This document shows, piece by piece, positions 1 to 8,688 of a stretch of DNA of 64,000 nucleotides (its first letter is position 1; each line of letters begins with the position of its first letter). The notes beneath the pieces are model-generated. The model did no database searches. It was not told where the DNA came from and saw only the letters and a program-made list of their open reading frames with translations. A program made the translations under genes and the position numbers. This stretch comes from Halomonas sp. MCCC 1A13316 (GTDB lineage: Bacteria > Pseudomonadota > Gammaproteobacteria > Pseudomonadales > Halomonadaceae). The DNA lies in NCBI RefSeq assembly GCF_014931605.1, contig NZ_CP053382.1, positions 1,364,001-1,428,000 on the forward strand. Direction: 5' to 3'.

Positions 1-34
1 AGACCATGATGCACCAGGCGACGAGGATTCTTTT

Positions 35-907
35 ATGAACTATCCCGACATCGACCCGGTGGCCATCTCCATTGGCCCTATGCAAGTTCACTGGTATGGC
101 CTGATGTACGTGGTGGGGTTCGTTACTGCCTGGTGGCTGGGCCGCCGCCGGGCGCATCGCCTCGGCCTGAGCCACGACGACATCGGTGACCTGCTGTTCT
201 ACGCCGCTCTCGGCGTGGTAGTCGGCGGGCGTCTGGGCTATGTGCTGTTCTATGGAATGGAAAAATTCCTGGCCAACCCACTCTGGCTGTTCAGCGTTTG
301 GGAAGGGGGCATGAGCTTCCATGGCGGCCTGCTGGGTGTGTTGCTGGCGGCGCTGCTGTTTGCCCGCAGGAAGAAGCTCGCCTTTTTCCAATTGACGGAC
401 TTCATCGCCCCTATGGTGCCGATCGGTCTGGGGGCCGGGCGTATCGGCAACTTCATCAACCACGAGCTGCCGGGGCGCGTTAGTGACCTGCCCTGGGCCA
501 TGGCGTTTCCGCACATGGGGCCGGAGCCGCGCCATCCCTCGGCACTCTACGAGTTCGCTCTCGAGGGCGTGGTGCTGTTCGTCGTGCTGTGGTGGGTTTC
601 TAGCCGACCGCGGCGGCGCGGACTGGTCTCGGGGCTGTTCCTGCTGCTCTATGGCATCTTTCGCTTCGCGGTGGAGTTCGTGCGGTTGCCCGACGAACAC
701 ATCGGTTTCATCGCCTTCGGCTGGGTGACCATGGGCATGTTGTTGACCCTGCCGATGATAGCCGCTGGCGTGGGGCTCATCCTGTGGTCCAGGTGTCAGG
801 CTAGCGATGAGCCCGGGTTGGCGGCTCTGCACGCCAAGAAGGCGATTGACGGCTCACCCGGAAATGTACCCGAGCCCAAGGCTGTCGAAATGCATGAGGA
901 TCGATAG
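35..907 (+). CDS. lgt: Prolipoprotein diacylglyceryl transferase
   Basis: Inner-membrane enzyme that transfers diacylglycerol from phosphatidylglycerol to the lipobox cysteine of prolipoproteins, the first step of lipoprotein maturation. The 290-aa protein has the usual family length and several hydrophobic segments. It carries the MSFHGG motif near residue 95 and the Lgt signature [10 protein letters not shown] near residues 136-145. The C-terminal tail after about residue 260 is hydrophilic and variable. The ATG follows a GACGAGG Shine-Dalgarno-like stretch. The gene just upstream lies outside the window. The L,D-transpeptidase follows closely on the same strand, so the two envelope genes may be cotranscribed (inference). 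Confidence 0.96.
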   Translation: MNYPDIDPVAISIGPMQVHWYGLMYVVGFVTAWWLGRRRAHRLGLSHDDIGDLLFYAALGVVVGGRLGYVLFYGMEKFLANPLWLFSVWEGGMSFHGGLLGVLLAALLFARRKKLAFFQLTDFIAPMVPIGLGAGRIGNFINHELPGRVSDLPWAMAFPHMGPEPRHPSALYEFALEGVVLFVVLWWVSSRPRRRGLVSGLFLLLYGIFRFAVEFVRLPDEHIGFIAFGWVTMGMLLTLPMIAAGVGLILWSRCQASDEPGLAALHAKKAIDGSPGNVPEPKAVEMHEDR

Positions 908-965
908 TATGGAAGCCAATTTGGACAGTCTCCGCCCCAGGGCGGAAAGGCAAGAGGCAAACGTT

Positions 966-2048
966 ATGAGATGTTACGGCACCGTTCGTGAGAACTGTCG
1001 ACCGTTGAGGTACCTGCGTTGGTTGGCGTTGTTCATGGCCTTGATATTGTCGGCCGGCATGGCCTGGGCCGAGGAAGAGGCGTCAGCCGAAGGGAGCGAT
1101 GCGGAGGCCGCCGATGAATGGCCAAAGGGGCACTACCCGCTGCCCGAGCAGGGCGATGTGATCGGTGAAGATTATACCGTCGAGGCGCGAAGAGAGGAGA
1201 CCTTGCTCGATATCGCCCGCGAGCACAACGTGGGCTACCAGGAAATCCGCCGGGCCAATCCCGATGTCAGCGTCTGGATGCCGGGCGAGGGCACCGAGGT
1301 GGTGATTCCAGGCCGCTTCATCCTGCCACCGGTCGAGCGAGAAGGGATCGTGATCAACGTCGCCGAACTGCGGCTCTACTTCTACCCCCCGGTTGACGAA
1401 GGCGAGACGCCGCGGGTGGAAACCTATCCGATCGGTATCGGGCGGGAGGGCTTCAATACTCCGCTGGGCAAGACCAAGACCACCATGAATCTCAAGGATC
1501 CGGCCTGGTATCCACCGAGTTCGGTGCGCGAGGAAGCGGCAGCTCGGGGCGAGGAGGCGCCCGCTGTGGTACCGCCGGGGCCGGACAATCCGCTGGGCCG
1601 CCATGCCATCATGCTCGATATCCCCGGCTATCTGATCCATGGGACCAACAAGCCGGACGGCATCGGCATGCGCGCCAGTCGTGGCTGCATCCGCATGTTC
1701 CCCGAGGATGTTGCGTCGATCTTCGAGCGCGTGCCCGTCGGCACTCAAGTACACCTGATCAATCAGCCGATCAAGGCCGGCTGGGATGGCGACATGCCCT
1801 ACGTCCAGGTCTACGAGCCGCTGAAGGAGCAGGAAGCCGGCATGGCAGCATTGATGGAGACCCTGGCACTGCTCGAGCGTAATGGTGACGCGCCTTCTAC
1901 GCCGCTCAACTACGAACTGCTACGTGAACTGCTCGAGAACCCCAGTGGTGAGGTCATTGCGCTGACGCCGGCCACGCCACCCGAGCCTGAACCCGAGAAG
2001 GAAACCCGCGAGGAAGAGAGCCTGCTCTGGAAGGAGCTGGCGGTCTAG
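966..2048 (+). CDS. LysM-containing L,D-transpeptidase (ErfK/YbiS/YnhG family)
   Basis: Periplasmic enzyme expected to form 3-3 peptidoglycan cross-links or attach lipoprotein to peptidoglycan. A signal-type hydrophobic stretch ending AMAWA precedes the mature part. A LysM-like segment (YTVEARREETLLDIA..) covers about residues 65-115. The YkuD catalytic motif HGTN...SRGCIRM places His at about residue 225 and the catalytic Cys at about 241. I chose the ATG at 966 because AAGAGGC precedes it at good spacing and it leaves a short basic N-region. An in-frame ATG at 909, just after lgt, would add 19 residues. The Glu/Pro-rich C-terminal tail is unlike the conserved domain. The exact substrate cannot be told from sequence. 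Confidence 0.92.
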   Translation: MRCYGTVRENCRPLRYLRWLALFMALILSAGMAWAEEEASAEGSDAEAADEWPKGHYPLPEQGDVIGEDYTVEARREETLLDIAREHNVGYQEIRRANPDVSVWMPGEGTEVVIPGRFILPPVEREGIVINVAELRLYFYPPVDEGETPRVETYPIGIGREGFNTPLGKTKTTMNLKDPAWYPPSSVREEAAARGEEAPAVVPPGPDNPLGRHAIMLDIPGYLIHGTNKPDGIGMRASRGCIRMFPEDVASIFERVPVGTQVHLINQPIKAGWDGDMPYVQVYEPLKEQEAGMAALMETLALLERNGDAPSTPLNYELLRELLENPSGEVIALTPATPPEPEPEKETREEESLLWKELAV

Positions 2049-2062
2049 CTACGATTCCGGGT

Positions 2063-2078
2063 TTCAGCTTGCATTCAG
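2063..2078 (+). promoter_or_regulatory. Candidate CopR-type operator (direct repeat)
   Basis: TTCAG-CTTGCA-TTCAG, a direct repeat with 11-bp periodicity, lies 49 bp upstream of the cupredoxin ATG. The same TTCAG-N6-TTCAG arrangement occurs at 4596-4611 before copA. OmpR/PhoB-family regulators typically bind such direct repeats one helical turn apart, and the regulator encoded between the two sites is of that family. Binding is inferred. Confidence 0.55.
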
Positions 2079-2126
2079 GCTGGGGCCCTATTCTCGTATT
2101 TCCCTCTGACGAATCGAGACACAACC

Positions 2127-2612
2127 ATGCATAAGACAATATTGGCAGCTTTATTCACCTTCTGGTCTGCTGGCGCTCTGGCAGCTCCCGGTCACCAGGC
2201 CGAAAGCCAGCCTGACGAGGCGAATGTGGATCGTGTCATTCAGATCGAAGCGAGCGAGATGATGTTCGGTCCCGAGGCATTGGCCATCGCGCCCGGAGAG
2301 ACGGTAAAGTTCGAAATACACAACACTGGTGCGTTAGAGCACGAGTTCGTCATCGGTGACCGTGTGGCGCAGGAAGAGCATCGCCGCATGATGCAAGAGA
2401 TGGACGGTCAAGGCGATCATGGTGGCCATGGCGGCCATGACATGGCCGAGGGCGAGCATGGTGGTGACATGCCCGCCGTGACCATCGCTCCCGGTGCGAC
2501 CGCCACGCTCGTTTGGACGGCACCCGAGGGGACCAGCCAGTTGGAATATGCCTGCAACATTCCCGGGCACTACGAAGCCGGCATGGGGGGGGAAATCGAC
2601 CTACAAGGGTGA
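2127..2612 (+). CDS. Periplasmic cupredoxin-like copper-binding protein
   Basis: A 161-aa secreted protein with a signal peptide (hydrophobic stretch ending ALAAP). The mature part is a cupredoxin (plastocyanin-like) fold with an LEHEF histidine ligand near residue 72 and the C-terminal ligand loop YACNIPGHYEAGM giving Cys, His and Met for a type-1-like copper site. Between them is a Met/His/Gly/Asp-rich insert (MMQEMDGQGDHGGHGGHDM) that probably binds extra copper. It is the first gene of the copper module, six bases before the response regulator ATG, and is probably cotranscribed with it. Likely role is periplasmic copper binding or delivery (inference); no enzymatic motif is seen. Confidence 0.88.
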   Translation: MHKTILAALFTFWSAGALAAPGHQAESQPDEANVDRVIQIEASEMMFGPEALAIAPGETVKFEIHNTGALEHEFVIGDRVAQEEHRRMMQEMDGQGDHGGHGGHDMAEGEHGGDMPAVTIAPGATATLVWTAPEGTSQLEYACNIPGHYEAGMGGEIDLQG

Positions 2613-2617
2613 ACACG

Positions 2618-3283
2618 ATGAAGCTGTTACTTCTCGAGGACGATGACCTGCTGGCAGAGAGCCTGTCAGAAACTCTGGAAGACAACGGCTACCGTGTCGA
2701 TTCGGCTGCGACGATTCACGCAGCCGAGTCCTTGATGGCGACCGAGGAGTATGCCTTGGCGATTCTCGACCTGGGGCTGCCGGACGGTTCCGGGCTCGAC
2801 CTGATCGCGCGCTGGCGTGGCCAGGAGCGTCGCTTGCCCATACTCGCTCTCACCGCACGGGATACCTGGGAAGACAAGGTCGCCGGCCTGCGCCGAGGGG
2901 CTGACGATTACCTGACCAAGCCGTTTCACGAAGCGGAGCTATTGGCTCGGTTGCATGCGCTCTTGAGGCGGCAGACAGGCCATGTGAATGCCATTCTCAG
3001 CGTCAATGGCATACAGCTCGACGAGGAGAGACGGCAGGTCAGCACTGACGGTTGTCGTTGGCAGCCGTTGGCGGCGACGGAATTTCGACTGCTGCGTTAC
3101 CTGATGCATCACCCCGACCGCGTCTTGTCCAAGTCGCGACTACTCGACCAGCTCTATTCCCTGGAGCAGGACGCACCTGCCCCGAACCTGGTGGAGGTGT
3201 ATGTCGCCAAGTTGCGACGCCGGCTGGGCAAGGATGCGATCCAGACCCGGCGCGGACAGGGCTATTTTCTTGCGTCGCGTTGA
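2618..3283 (+). CDS. OmpR-family response regulator (CopR/CusR-like)
   Basis: A 221-aa regulator with an N-terminal receiver (acidic pocket EDDD near residues 7-10, phospho-acceptor Asp about residue 51 in ILDLGLPDGSG, conserved Lys in YLTKPF) and a C-terminal winged helix (about residues 125-221, ending LRRRLGKDAIQTRRGQGYFL). The ATG at 2618 gives a canonical MKLLLLEDD start; longer in-frame extensions overlap the cupredoxin gene. It sits between the cupredoxin gene and a sensor kinase and is followed by copA/copB, so copper is the likely signal. Family members such as PmrA/QseB look similar, so the copper assignment rests on context. Confidence 0.9.
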   Translation: MKLLLLEDDDLLAESLSETLEDNGYRVDSAATIHAAESLMATEEYALAILDLGLPDGSGLDLIARWRGQERRLPILALTARDTWEDKVAGLRRGADDYLTKPFHEAELLARLHALLRRQTGHVNAILSVNGIQLDEERRQVSTDGCRWQPLAATEFRLLRYLMHHPDRVLSKSRLLDQLYSLEQDAPAPNLVEVYVAKLRRRLGKDAIQTRRGQGYFLASR

Positions 3284-4592
3284 GCATCGCAGCCTGCGCT
3301 TCCGCCTGCTGGCCTGGCTCGGCGGGGTGGCACTTGTCGTGATGGGCTTGACCTGGCTGATGCACGGCATCCTGTTGCACGACTTGGCGCGCAACTTTCT
3401 CGGTGAGCGTTTGCGTCAGGAGGCGGAGCATACGCTGTTGCAATTCCACCAAGGGCGACTCTCGACGCAGCTCTGGCAGGCGGAGAGCCCCGCATTGCAG
3501 GTCTTTCACCATCTCTACGTACTGCAGTTGGACGGCGAGATCACCACATCGCATCCTCGCTGGCTCGAAACGCTGCTGCCCTACCTGGAGGGTGAAGACG
3601 AAACGCTGGACGTCATCTCCTCAGGAGAACGTCATCTGCTGGTGTACCGCAAACGCTTTGAATTCGACAGCCGCTCCGGCGTGCTGCTGATTGGCGAGGA
3701 TTTCGGTCAGGTGGAGGCTGGACTGGAGTCGCTTCACTGGTGGGTGGGCGGCATTGCCGGCCTGCTGCTGATACTGCTCATCGGGCTCAACATGATGGCA
3801 GTCAGCCGCGCGCTGCGCCCGCTCTCCCGACTACGCGAGCAGCTCGACGAACTGCGCTCGGGCACGCGCGAACGGCTGCACCTCGATACCCCTTCCGAGC
3901 TCGACCCCCTGGTGGCTCAGCTCAGTCTCCTCATGGATGAACATGCGCGAAGGCTACAGCGTTCACGCGAATCCCTGGCCAATCTGTCGCATGCGCTCAA
4001 GACGCCGCTGACCGCGGTTATCCAGGCACTGCGCGGTTCTCGCCCCATCGACTCGGAGCGCAGGGAAAAAATGCATCGGCGGCTGGAGGACATGCATGCA
4101 CAGCTCGACACCGAGCTGAAGCGCTCGCGCATTGCCGGCCCCAATGCAGGGCAGCGTGCAAATATCCGACTGGAAGCCGAGCAACTCATCGAGATGTTCA
4201 CGAATCTCTACCCCCATCGCAGTTTCCGGCTTGATATCGAGACCTCGGTACCCGCCAATGCCAGCGTCGAGCGGCAGGATTACATCGAGATGCTGGGCAT
4301 CCTGCTGGACAACGCCGCCAAGTGGGCCCGCCACCAGATCCATTGCCGAGTACAGCAAGACGCTTCCCTGGCGATCCTGGTGGAGGATGACGGCTCGGGT
4401 GTTGCATCCGGCGATCTGAACCGCTTGGGGCGGCGTGGCACTCGGCTTGATCAGGGCCAGCCTGGCCATGGGCTGGGCCTGGCCATCCTGCGTCAGATCG
4501 TTGAGCGATATGCCGGCCAGGTGCGTTTCGAGCTTTCGCCGGCAGGTGGGTTACGGGTCGAGATCGTGCTCCCACTGAACGAAGCGGGCTGA
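3270..4592 (+). CDS. Sensor histidine kinase paired with the copper regulator (CopS-like)
   Basis: Inner-membrane sensor of about 440 aa. It has an N-terminal transmembrane helix (LLAWLGGVALVVMGLTWLM), a periplasmic sensor domain of about 120 residues, a second helix (WWVGGIAGLLLILLIGLNMM), a HAMP-like linker, a HisKA H-box (LSHALKTPLTAV, His about residue 241) and HATPase N/G boxes (LDNAAKWA, VEDDGSGV, GHGLGLAIL). There is no good ATG at the 5' end. I propose TTG at 3270, which overlaps the regulator stop and suits translational coupling; the open frame extends back to 3201. It lacks obvious Met/His clusters in the sensor domain, so copper sensing is inferred from neighbours. Confidence 0.85.
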   Translation: MRRVEHRSLRFRLLAWLGGVALVVMGLTWLMHGILLHDLARNFLGERLRQEAEHTLLQFHQGRLSTQLWQAESPALQVFHHLYVLQLDGEITTSHPRWLETLLPYLEGEDETLDVISSGERHLLVYRKRFEFDSRSGVLLIGEDFGQVEAGLESLHWWVGGIAGLLLILLIGLNMMAVSRALRPLSRLREQLDELRSGTRERLHLDTPSELDPLVAQLSLLMDEHARRLQRSRESLANLSHALKTPLTAVIQALRGSRPIDSERREKMHRRLEDMHAQLDTELKRSRIAGPNAGQRANIRLEAEQLIEMFTNLYPHRSFRLDIETSVPANASVERQDYIEMLGILLDNAAKWARHQIHCRVQQDASLAILVEDDGSGVASGDLNRLGRRGTRLDQGQPGHGLGLAILRQIVERYAGQVRFELSPAGGLRVEIVLPLNEAG

Positions 4593-4595
4593 CCA

Positions 4596-4611
4596 TTCAG
4601 CCTGCTTTCAG
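4596..4611 (+). promoter_or_regulatory. Candidate CopR-type operator before copA
   Basis: TTCAG-CCTGCT-TTCAG lies just after the kinase stop codon and 49 bp before the copA ATG. Half-sites and spacing are the same as at 2063-2078, and both copies sit at the same distance from the downstream start. This suggests copA has its own copper-inducible promoter as well as possible read-through. Confidence 0.55.
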
Positions 4612-4659
4612 CTATCCATCTCATCATGGCGCCTGGAGTTCCCCTGACAGGAGCCATGC

Positions 4660-6546
4660 ATGACGGCCAAGAACATCACCGATCTCTCTCTTTCCCGACG
4701 ACAACTTCTCAAGGGCGGGGCCGCCCTCGGTTTGGGCGCGGCGACCTTGAGGCTGGCACCGGCCTGGGCCGACCCTTGGGGACAAAGCAATGCTTACCCG
4801 CAGGGGATGGTGGAGGGCAACGATATCGCCCTGGCCATTCGTCGAGAAACGTTGGCGATCAATGGGCGCAATACGCGCCCTATCACCATCAACGGAACGA
4901 GCCCCGGCCCATTGATTCGAATGCGGGAAGGGCAGAATGCCACCTTGCGGATCACCAACCTGCTGGATGAGCCGACCTCGATTCACTGGCACGGCCTGAT
5001 ACTGCCGCCACAGGTTGATGGTGCGCCAGGTATCAGCTTCGCCGGCATCGCTCCGGGGGAAACCTTTACCTATCGCTTTCCCGTGGTACAGAACGGTACC
5101 TACTGGTATCACAGCCACTCCGGCTTGCAGGAGCAGTTGGGCCACGCGGGACCGATCGTCATCGATGCCGCAGAGCGCGAGCCGTTCCGCTACGATCGCG
5201 AGCATGTGGTGATGCTGACCGACTGGACCTATGAGGAGCCGGCCGCGATCTTTCGCAACCTGAAGACTGCCGAAGGCTACTACAACTTCCAGGAACGCAC
5301 CGTCACGGACTTTCTAGCCGACATGCGCGAGAACGGCTTCCGGGAAACGGCCCGCTCGCGTGCGATGTGGGCACAGATGCGCATGAGTTCGCGCGATATC
5401 GCCGACGTCACCGGCAGCACCTACACCTATCTGGTGAACGGCCAGGCACCGGAGCAGAACTGGACGGCGCTATTCAAACCAGGCGAGCGGCTGCGCCTGA
5501 GATTCATCAATGGCTCGGCCATGACCTATTTCGACGTGCGCATCCCAGGCTTGAGGATGACGGTGGTCGCAGCTGATGGACAACCCGTGCAGCCTGTGCC
5601 GGTCGACGAGTTTCGCATCGCCATCGCCGAGACTTACGACGTTATCGTCACACCTGAGGCCGATATGGCATATACGGTATTCGCCGAATCCATGGACCGC
5701 AGTGGCTTCGCGCGCGCGACCTTGGCGCCTCGCCTGGGCATGGAAGCCGGAGTTCCAGAGCGGCGCAGGATCGCCGACCGGGGCATGGAGGCGATGGGGG
5801 CGCATGGCGGCATGGATCACTCGGACATGGCGGGCATGGACCCCTCCAGCTTGGCAGGTATGGACCACTCCAGCATGGCGGGCATGGACCACTCCAGCAT
5901 GACGGGCATGGATCACTCCAGCATGGCGGGCATGGATCACTCCAGCATGGCGGGCATGGATCACTCCAGCATGGCGGGCATGGACCACACCAACATGGCG
6001 GGCATGGATCACTCCGACATGCAGGACGACACGTCGCCTGGTGCTTCAGAAGGCGACCTGTTGCCAGCGGGGGACGCCCAGCCCGGCTCGCAATATGACC
6101 AGGCGGGGATCGGCATTGATCCTGACGAGCGGCGCATCCTGGTCTATCGCGATCTCAAGGCGTTTCGCCCCTGGCCGGACCGGCGTGAACCGGAACGGGA
6201 GATGGAGATACACCTGACCGGCAACATGGAACGCTACATGTGGTCGTTCGACGGCAAGAAATTCAGCGAGGTCAACGGTCCCATCCATTTCCGCAAGGAC
6301 GAGCGGCTGCGCCTGATTCTGGTCAACGACACCATGATGGAACACCCCATCCATCTGCACGGCATGTGGATGGAGTTGGAGAACGGGGCAGGGGAACTCA
6401 TCCCACGCAAGCACACCATCAACGTCAAGCCGGGTGAGCGGGTATCCGCCCTGATCACGGCCGATGCCGAGGGTAGCTGGGCGTTCCACTGCCATCTTCT
6501 CTACCACATGGATGCCGGCATGTTCCGGGTCGTCAAGGTCTCGTAA
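4660..6546 (+). CDS. copA: Copper-resistance multicopper oxidase CopA
   Basis: Periplasmic multicopper oxidase (628 aa) of the PcoA/CopA family, thought to oxidise Cu(I) and protect the periplasm. The N-terminus has a Tat signal (SRRQLLKG followed by a hydrophobic stretch ending APAWA), so it is exported folded. Copper ligand motifs are in order: IHWHG (about residue 110), YWYHSHSG (about 148), HPIHLHG (about 565) and the C-terminal HCHLLYHMDAGM with the T1 Cys/Met. Between the second and third cupredoxin domains lies a Met/His-rich tandem repeat (about residues 385-457). ATG at 4660 follows CAGGAG. copB follows after 9 bp. Confidence 0.96.
   Translation: MTAKNITDLSLSRRQLLKGGAALGLGAATLRLAPAWADPWGQSNAYPQGMVEGNDIALAIRRETLAINGRNTRPITINGTSPGPLIRMREGQNATLRITNLLDEPTSIHWHGLILPPQVDGAPGISFAGIAPGETFTYRFPVVQNGTYWYHSHSGLQEQLGHAGPIVIDAAEREPFRYDREHVVMLTDWTYEEPAAIFRNLKTAEGYYNFQERTVTDFLADMRENGFRETARSRAMWAQMRMSSRDIADVTGSTYTYLVNGQAPEQNWTALFKPGERLRLRFINGSAMTYFDVRIPGLRMTVVAADGQPVQPVPVDEFRIAIAETYDVIVTPEADMAYTVFAESMDRSGFARATLAPRLGMEAGVPERRRIADRGMEAMGAHGGMDHSDMAGMDPSSLAGMDHSSMAGMDHSSMTGMDHSSMAGMDHSSMAGMDHSSMAGMDHTNMAGMDHSDMQDDTSPGASEGDLLPAGDAQPGSQYDQAGIGIDPDERRILVYRDLKAFRPWPDRREPEREMEIHLTGNMERYMWSFDGKKFSEVNGPIHFRKDERLRLILVNDTMMEHPIHLHGMWMELENGAGELIPRKHTINVKPGERVSALITADAEGSWAFHCHLLYHMDAGMFRVVKVS
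5812..6030 (+). repeat. Tandem 24-bp repeat encoding MDHSSMAG units inside copA
   Basis: About nine near-identical 24-bp units encode GMDHSSMA-type octapeptides (variants MDHSDMAG, MDPSSLAG, MDHSSMTG, MDHTNMAG). Met and His in these units are typical copper ligands. Near-identity at DNA level means copy number could change by slippage without breaking the frame. Confidence 0.93.
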
Positions 6547-6555
6547 GGAGCTCGC

Positions 6556-7329
6556 ATGAAAACCAGAATCGTACCGATGGCTAGCTGTGCCGCCTTCACC
6601 CTGCTGGCGATCACGGTGGCTCATGCCGAGGATGGCTACGATGCGCAGGGAGACTGGCCCTCGCCGATGGCGGAACATTATGCCTGGGCGGCAGGCTTCG
6701 ATCGATTGGAGTACCTCTTCCCCGGCAAGGGGGTAGAGGAAGCGTTGCTTTGGGATTTTGAGGCCTGGTACGGCGGTGACCACAACCGGGTCTATCTCAA
6801 GAGCGAGGGCGAGAACGTCCAGGGCGATGGCGCAGGCGCCGAATTCGAAGCCCTCGACTTGCGGTACAGCCGCCTGATTTCGGATTTCTGGGAGCTACAG
6901 GGAGGTGTCGGTTATCAGGGCAACGTTGGCTCGAACGACCATCCTGAGCGCTTCTATGGCGTCATCGGCCTGCAGGGAACGGCGCCCTACCTCATCGAGA
7001 CCAGCCTCGACCTCAAGGTCAGCGAGGATGGCGACGCCTGGGTGCAACTGGAAGCCGAACACGACGTGCGACTGACGCAACACCTCTACCTTCAGCCGCG
7101 AGCGGAACTGGTGGCTTCAGGCAGCGACGTCGAAGAGTTTCATTTGGGAAGTGGCCTGAACTCGTTGAATGGCGGCCTGCGGCTTCGCTACGAAATCACT
7201 CGCAAGATCGCACCCTATGTCGGTGCCTACTGGGAAAAGAGCTACGGCGACACCGCCGATATGGCACGTACTCATGGCGAGCCCACTGAGAACACTGGCC
7301 TCGTGGCTGGCATCCGCATCCTTTTCTAG
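6556..7329 (+). CDS. copB: Copper-resistance outer-membrane protein CopB
   Basis: A 257-aa protein of the PcoB/CopB family with an N-terminal signal peptide (ending AHA) and a beta-rich body. It has the family-type segments YLKSEGE, FWELQGGVGYQ, YLIETSLDLKVS and a C-terminal strand ending in Phe (VAGIRILF), typical of outer-membrane barrels. It lies 9 bp after copA with a GGAG ribosome site. It lacks the Met/His-rich N-terminal region that lengthens many CopB proteins; here that feature is in CopA instead. Probably involved in copper sequestration or export at the outer membrane. Confidence 0.93.
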   Translation: MKTRIVPMASCAAFTLLAITVAHAEDGYDAQGDWPSPMAEHYAWAAGFDRLEYLFPGKGVEEALLWDFEAWYGGDHNRVYLKSEGENVQGDGAGAEFEALDLRYSRLISDFWELQGGVGYQGNVGSNDHPERFYGVIGLQGTAPYLIETSLDLKVSEDGDAWVQLEAEHDVRLTQHLYLQPRAELVASGSDVEEFHLGSGLNSLNGGLRLRYEITRKIAPYVGAYWEKSYGDTADMARTHGEPTENTGLVAGIRILF

Positions 7330-7456
7330 GAGTGTCAGATGACAAGCACTTGATCTCCATCAAAGAGGTTGGCGTCTTCCATTGCCATACTGGGTTTGTG
7401 GATACACCGTCTTCGCGTATCGCCAGACCTCATTTGGCAAGGAAAGGCACATCTCG

Positions 7457-7849
7457 ATGAGCCTCTACGGACTGCGCAGATCGCTGTTCACCCGGTTGCC
7501 GGGAATCCTGCTGCTCTGGCTGCTGGCCTGGTCGGTGGGAGTGGCCTATGCGTGCTCGCCCCAGGTGGGAGTGGGCGAGCTGGTGAGCCAGGCGACTCCT
7601 GCCGCGGCAGATGAGTCGCCGTCCCGGCATCCGGAGCACTGCGATGATCACTCTCCTGGCATAACGGCAAGCCTCGGCAAGGTACAGGCAGATGACTCGC
7701 GCAACCTGACTACTGCCTCGGGCCTTCCCCATGGCTTGCTCTCCTTGTCATTCTTGCCACTCGCGGTGGGCGGCGGCCCGATACTGTCCAACCTCTTACC
7801 ACATTCACCTAACCCCGTTTATCTCGCCACGGCTCGGCTGCGTATCTGA
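7457..7849 (+). CDS. Hypothetical secreted protein of the copper module
   Basis: A 130-aa protein not recognised with certainty. It has an N-terminal signal-like segment (LLLWLLAWSVGVAYAC) directly followed by Cys, a His/Cys/Asp-containing middle (RHPEHCDDHSPG) and a second hydrophobic stretch (LLSLSFLPLAVGGG). The C-terminal pattern PNPVYLATARLRI resembles small proteins found beside heavy-metal efflux genes. I chose ATG at 7457 because it places a basic N-region before the hydrophobic core; the frame is open from 7382. Position after copB suggests a metal-related role (inference). Confidence 0.6.
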   Translation: MSLYGLRRSLFTRLPGILLLWLLAWSVGVAYACSPQVGVGELVSQATPAAADESPSRHPEHCDDHSPGITASLGKVQADDSRNLTTASGLPHGLLSLSFLPLAVGGGPILSNLLPHSPNPVYLATARLRI

Positions 7850-7937
7850 GGGCATACGTCTGCGACGTTGCCAAGACACAAGCCGTCCGTCGAGTTCGGC
7901 CCTTGAGATGGCCATACTCCCCCATGCGAGGTGAACC

Positions 7938-8162
7938 ATGGAACACGACAAGCACTCTGCCGATTCTGGCGGTCAGCAGCCCTTACGCTTCTGGTTGCCG
8001 CTGGGACTCTTTCTCGCCTTCGTTGTGTATCTGCTATGGGCCGAGCACAGGATTCACTTTATACAGTTTCTTCCTTTTCTCATCTTGCTGGCGTGTCCGC
8101 TGATGCATCTGTTCATGCATGGTGGGCACCACGGCAAGAGCAAGAACGAGGAGGATCAGTGA
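7938..8162 (+). CDS. Small His-rich membrane protein (DUF2933-like)
   Basis: A 74-aa protein with a His/Asp/Lys-rich N-terminus, two adjacent hydrophobic segments (FWLPLGLFLAFVVYLLW and FIQFLPFLILLACPLMHLFMH) and a C-terminal GGHHGKSK tail. This matches the layout of DUF2933 small membrane proteins that occur in copper and other metal-resistance islands. ATG at 7938 is preceded by GAGGTGAACC. Function is not known; metal binding through the His-rich tail is plausible. Confidence 0.75.
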   Translation: MEHDKHSADSGGQQPLRFWLPLGLFLAFVVYLLWAEHRIHFIQFLPFLILLACPLMHLFMHGGHHGKSKNEEDQ

Positions 8163-8293
8163 TGAAACCTCAGGTTCATCCCTCGCGTAATTTCAAAGCC
8201 ACTGGTTAATCCCCAGAAAGAATCATGGTAAGACCGGGTCATACATAGGCCAATCAATTCGGAAGGCGAAAATCTTGCAGAAGGAGAGTAACC

Positions 8294-8662
8294 ATGAAAA
8301 GTAAAGAGCATCGCCTGGGCGTATCCGAGATCAATCTGGTGACCCGGCACTTGAAGCTGGAGCCTGACGATGAGAGTACGATTCGAGCGGCTGTCGCCGA
8401 CATCGACAAGCTTTATGGGCTGGACAGCGTGTCCTTCGACGCACGCAAAAGAAGGTTGGATCTAGCATATGATGCATCGAGAATTTGCCTTGATTGCGTA
8501 GAAGATATTCTGAAGAAGCATGCTGTCGAAATCAGTCATGACTGGTGGACCCGATTCAAGGAAGAGCATTACCGGTTTGTCGACCAGAACGTGAAGGACA
8601 ATGTCAATCATGAGCCCTGGAGCTGTCATCAGACTCCGCCAGGTGGGAAGAGAAAACGATAG
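8294..8662 (+). CDS. Small protein with HMA-like fold pattern and CxxC motif
   Basis: A 122-aa cytosolic protein with no signal. The pattern of a short strand, a helix beginning DDESTIRAAVADIDKLYGLDSVSFDARKR, a strand (RLDLAYDASR) and a CLDC motif resembles heavy-metal-associated domains, although the CxxC lies in the second half and not in the first loop. The C-terminus contains further His/Cys (HEPWSCHQ). AAGGAG precedes the ATG. It closes the plus-strand copper module and converges on the ABC exporter operon. A metal-chaperone role is only an inference. Confidence 0.65.
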   Translation: MKSKEHRLGVSEINLVTRHLKLEPDDESTIRAAVADIDKLYGLDSVSFDARKRRLDLAYDASRICLDCVEDILKKHAVEISHDWWTRFKEEHYRFVDQNVKDNVNHEPWSCHQTPPGGKRKR

Positions 8663-8688
8663 CAAGGTCGAGAGGCGGGGGCAGGGGG

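Noticed and set aside
3201..3269. Upstream extension of the copper sensor kinase
   Set aside because: The extension lies wholly within the regulator gene and gives MSPSCDAGWARMRS, with no signal or domain; the TTG at 3270 fits the expected N-terminus better.
5812..6030. CRISPR-like repeat
   Set aside because: The repeats are contiguous coding units without spacers and stay in frame with copA.
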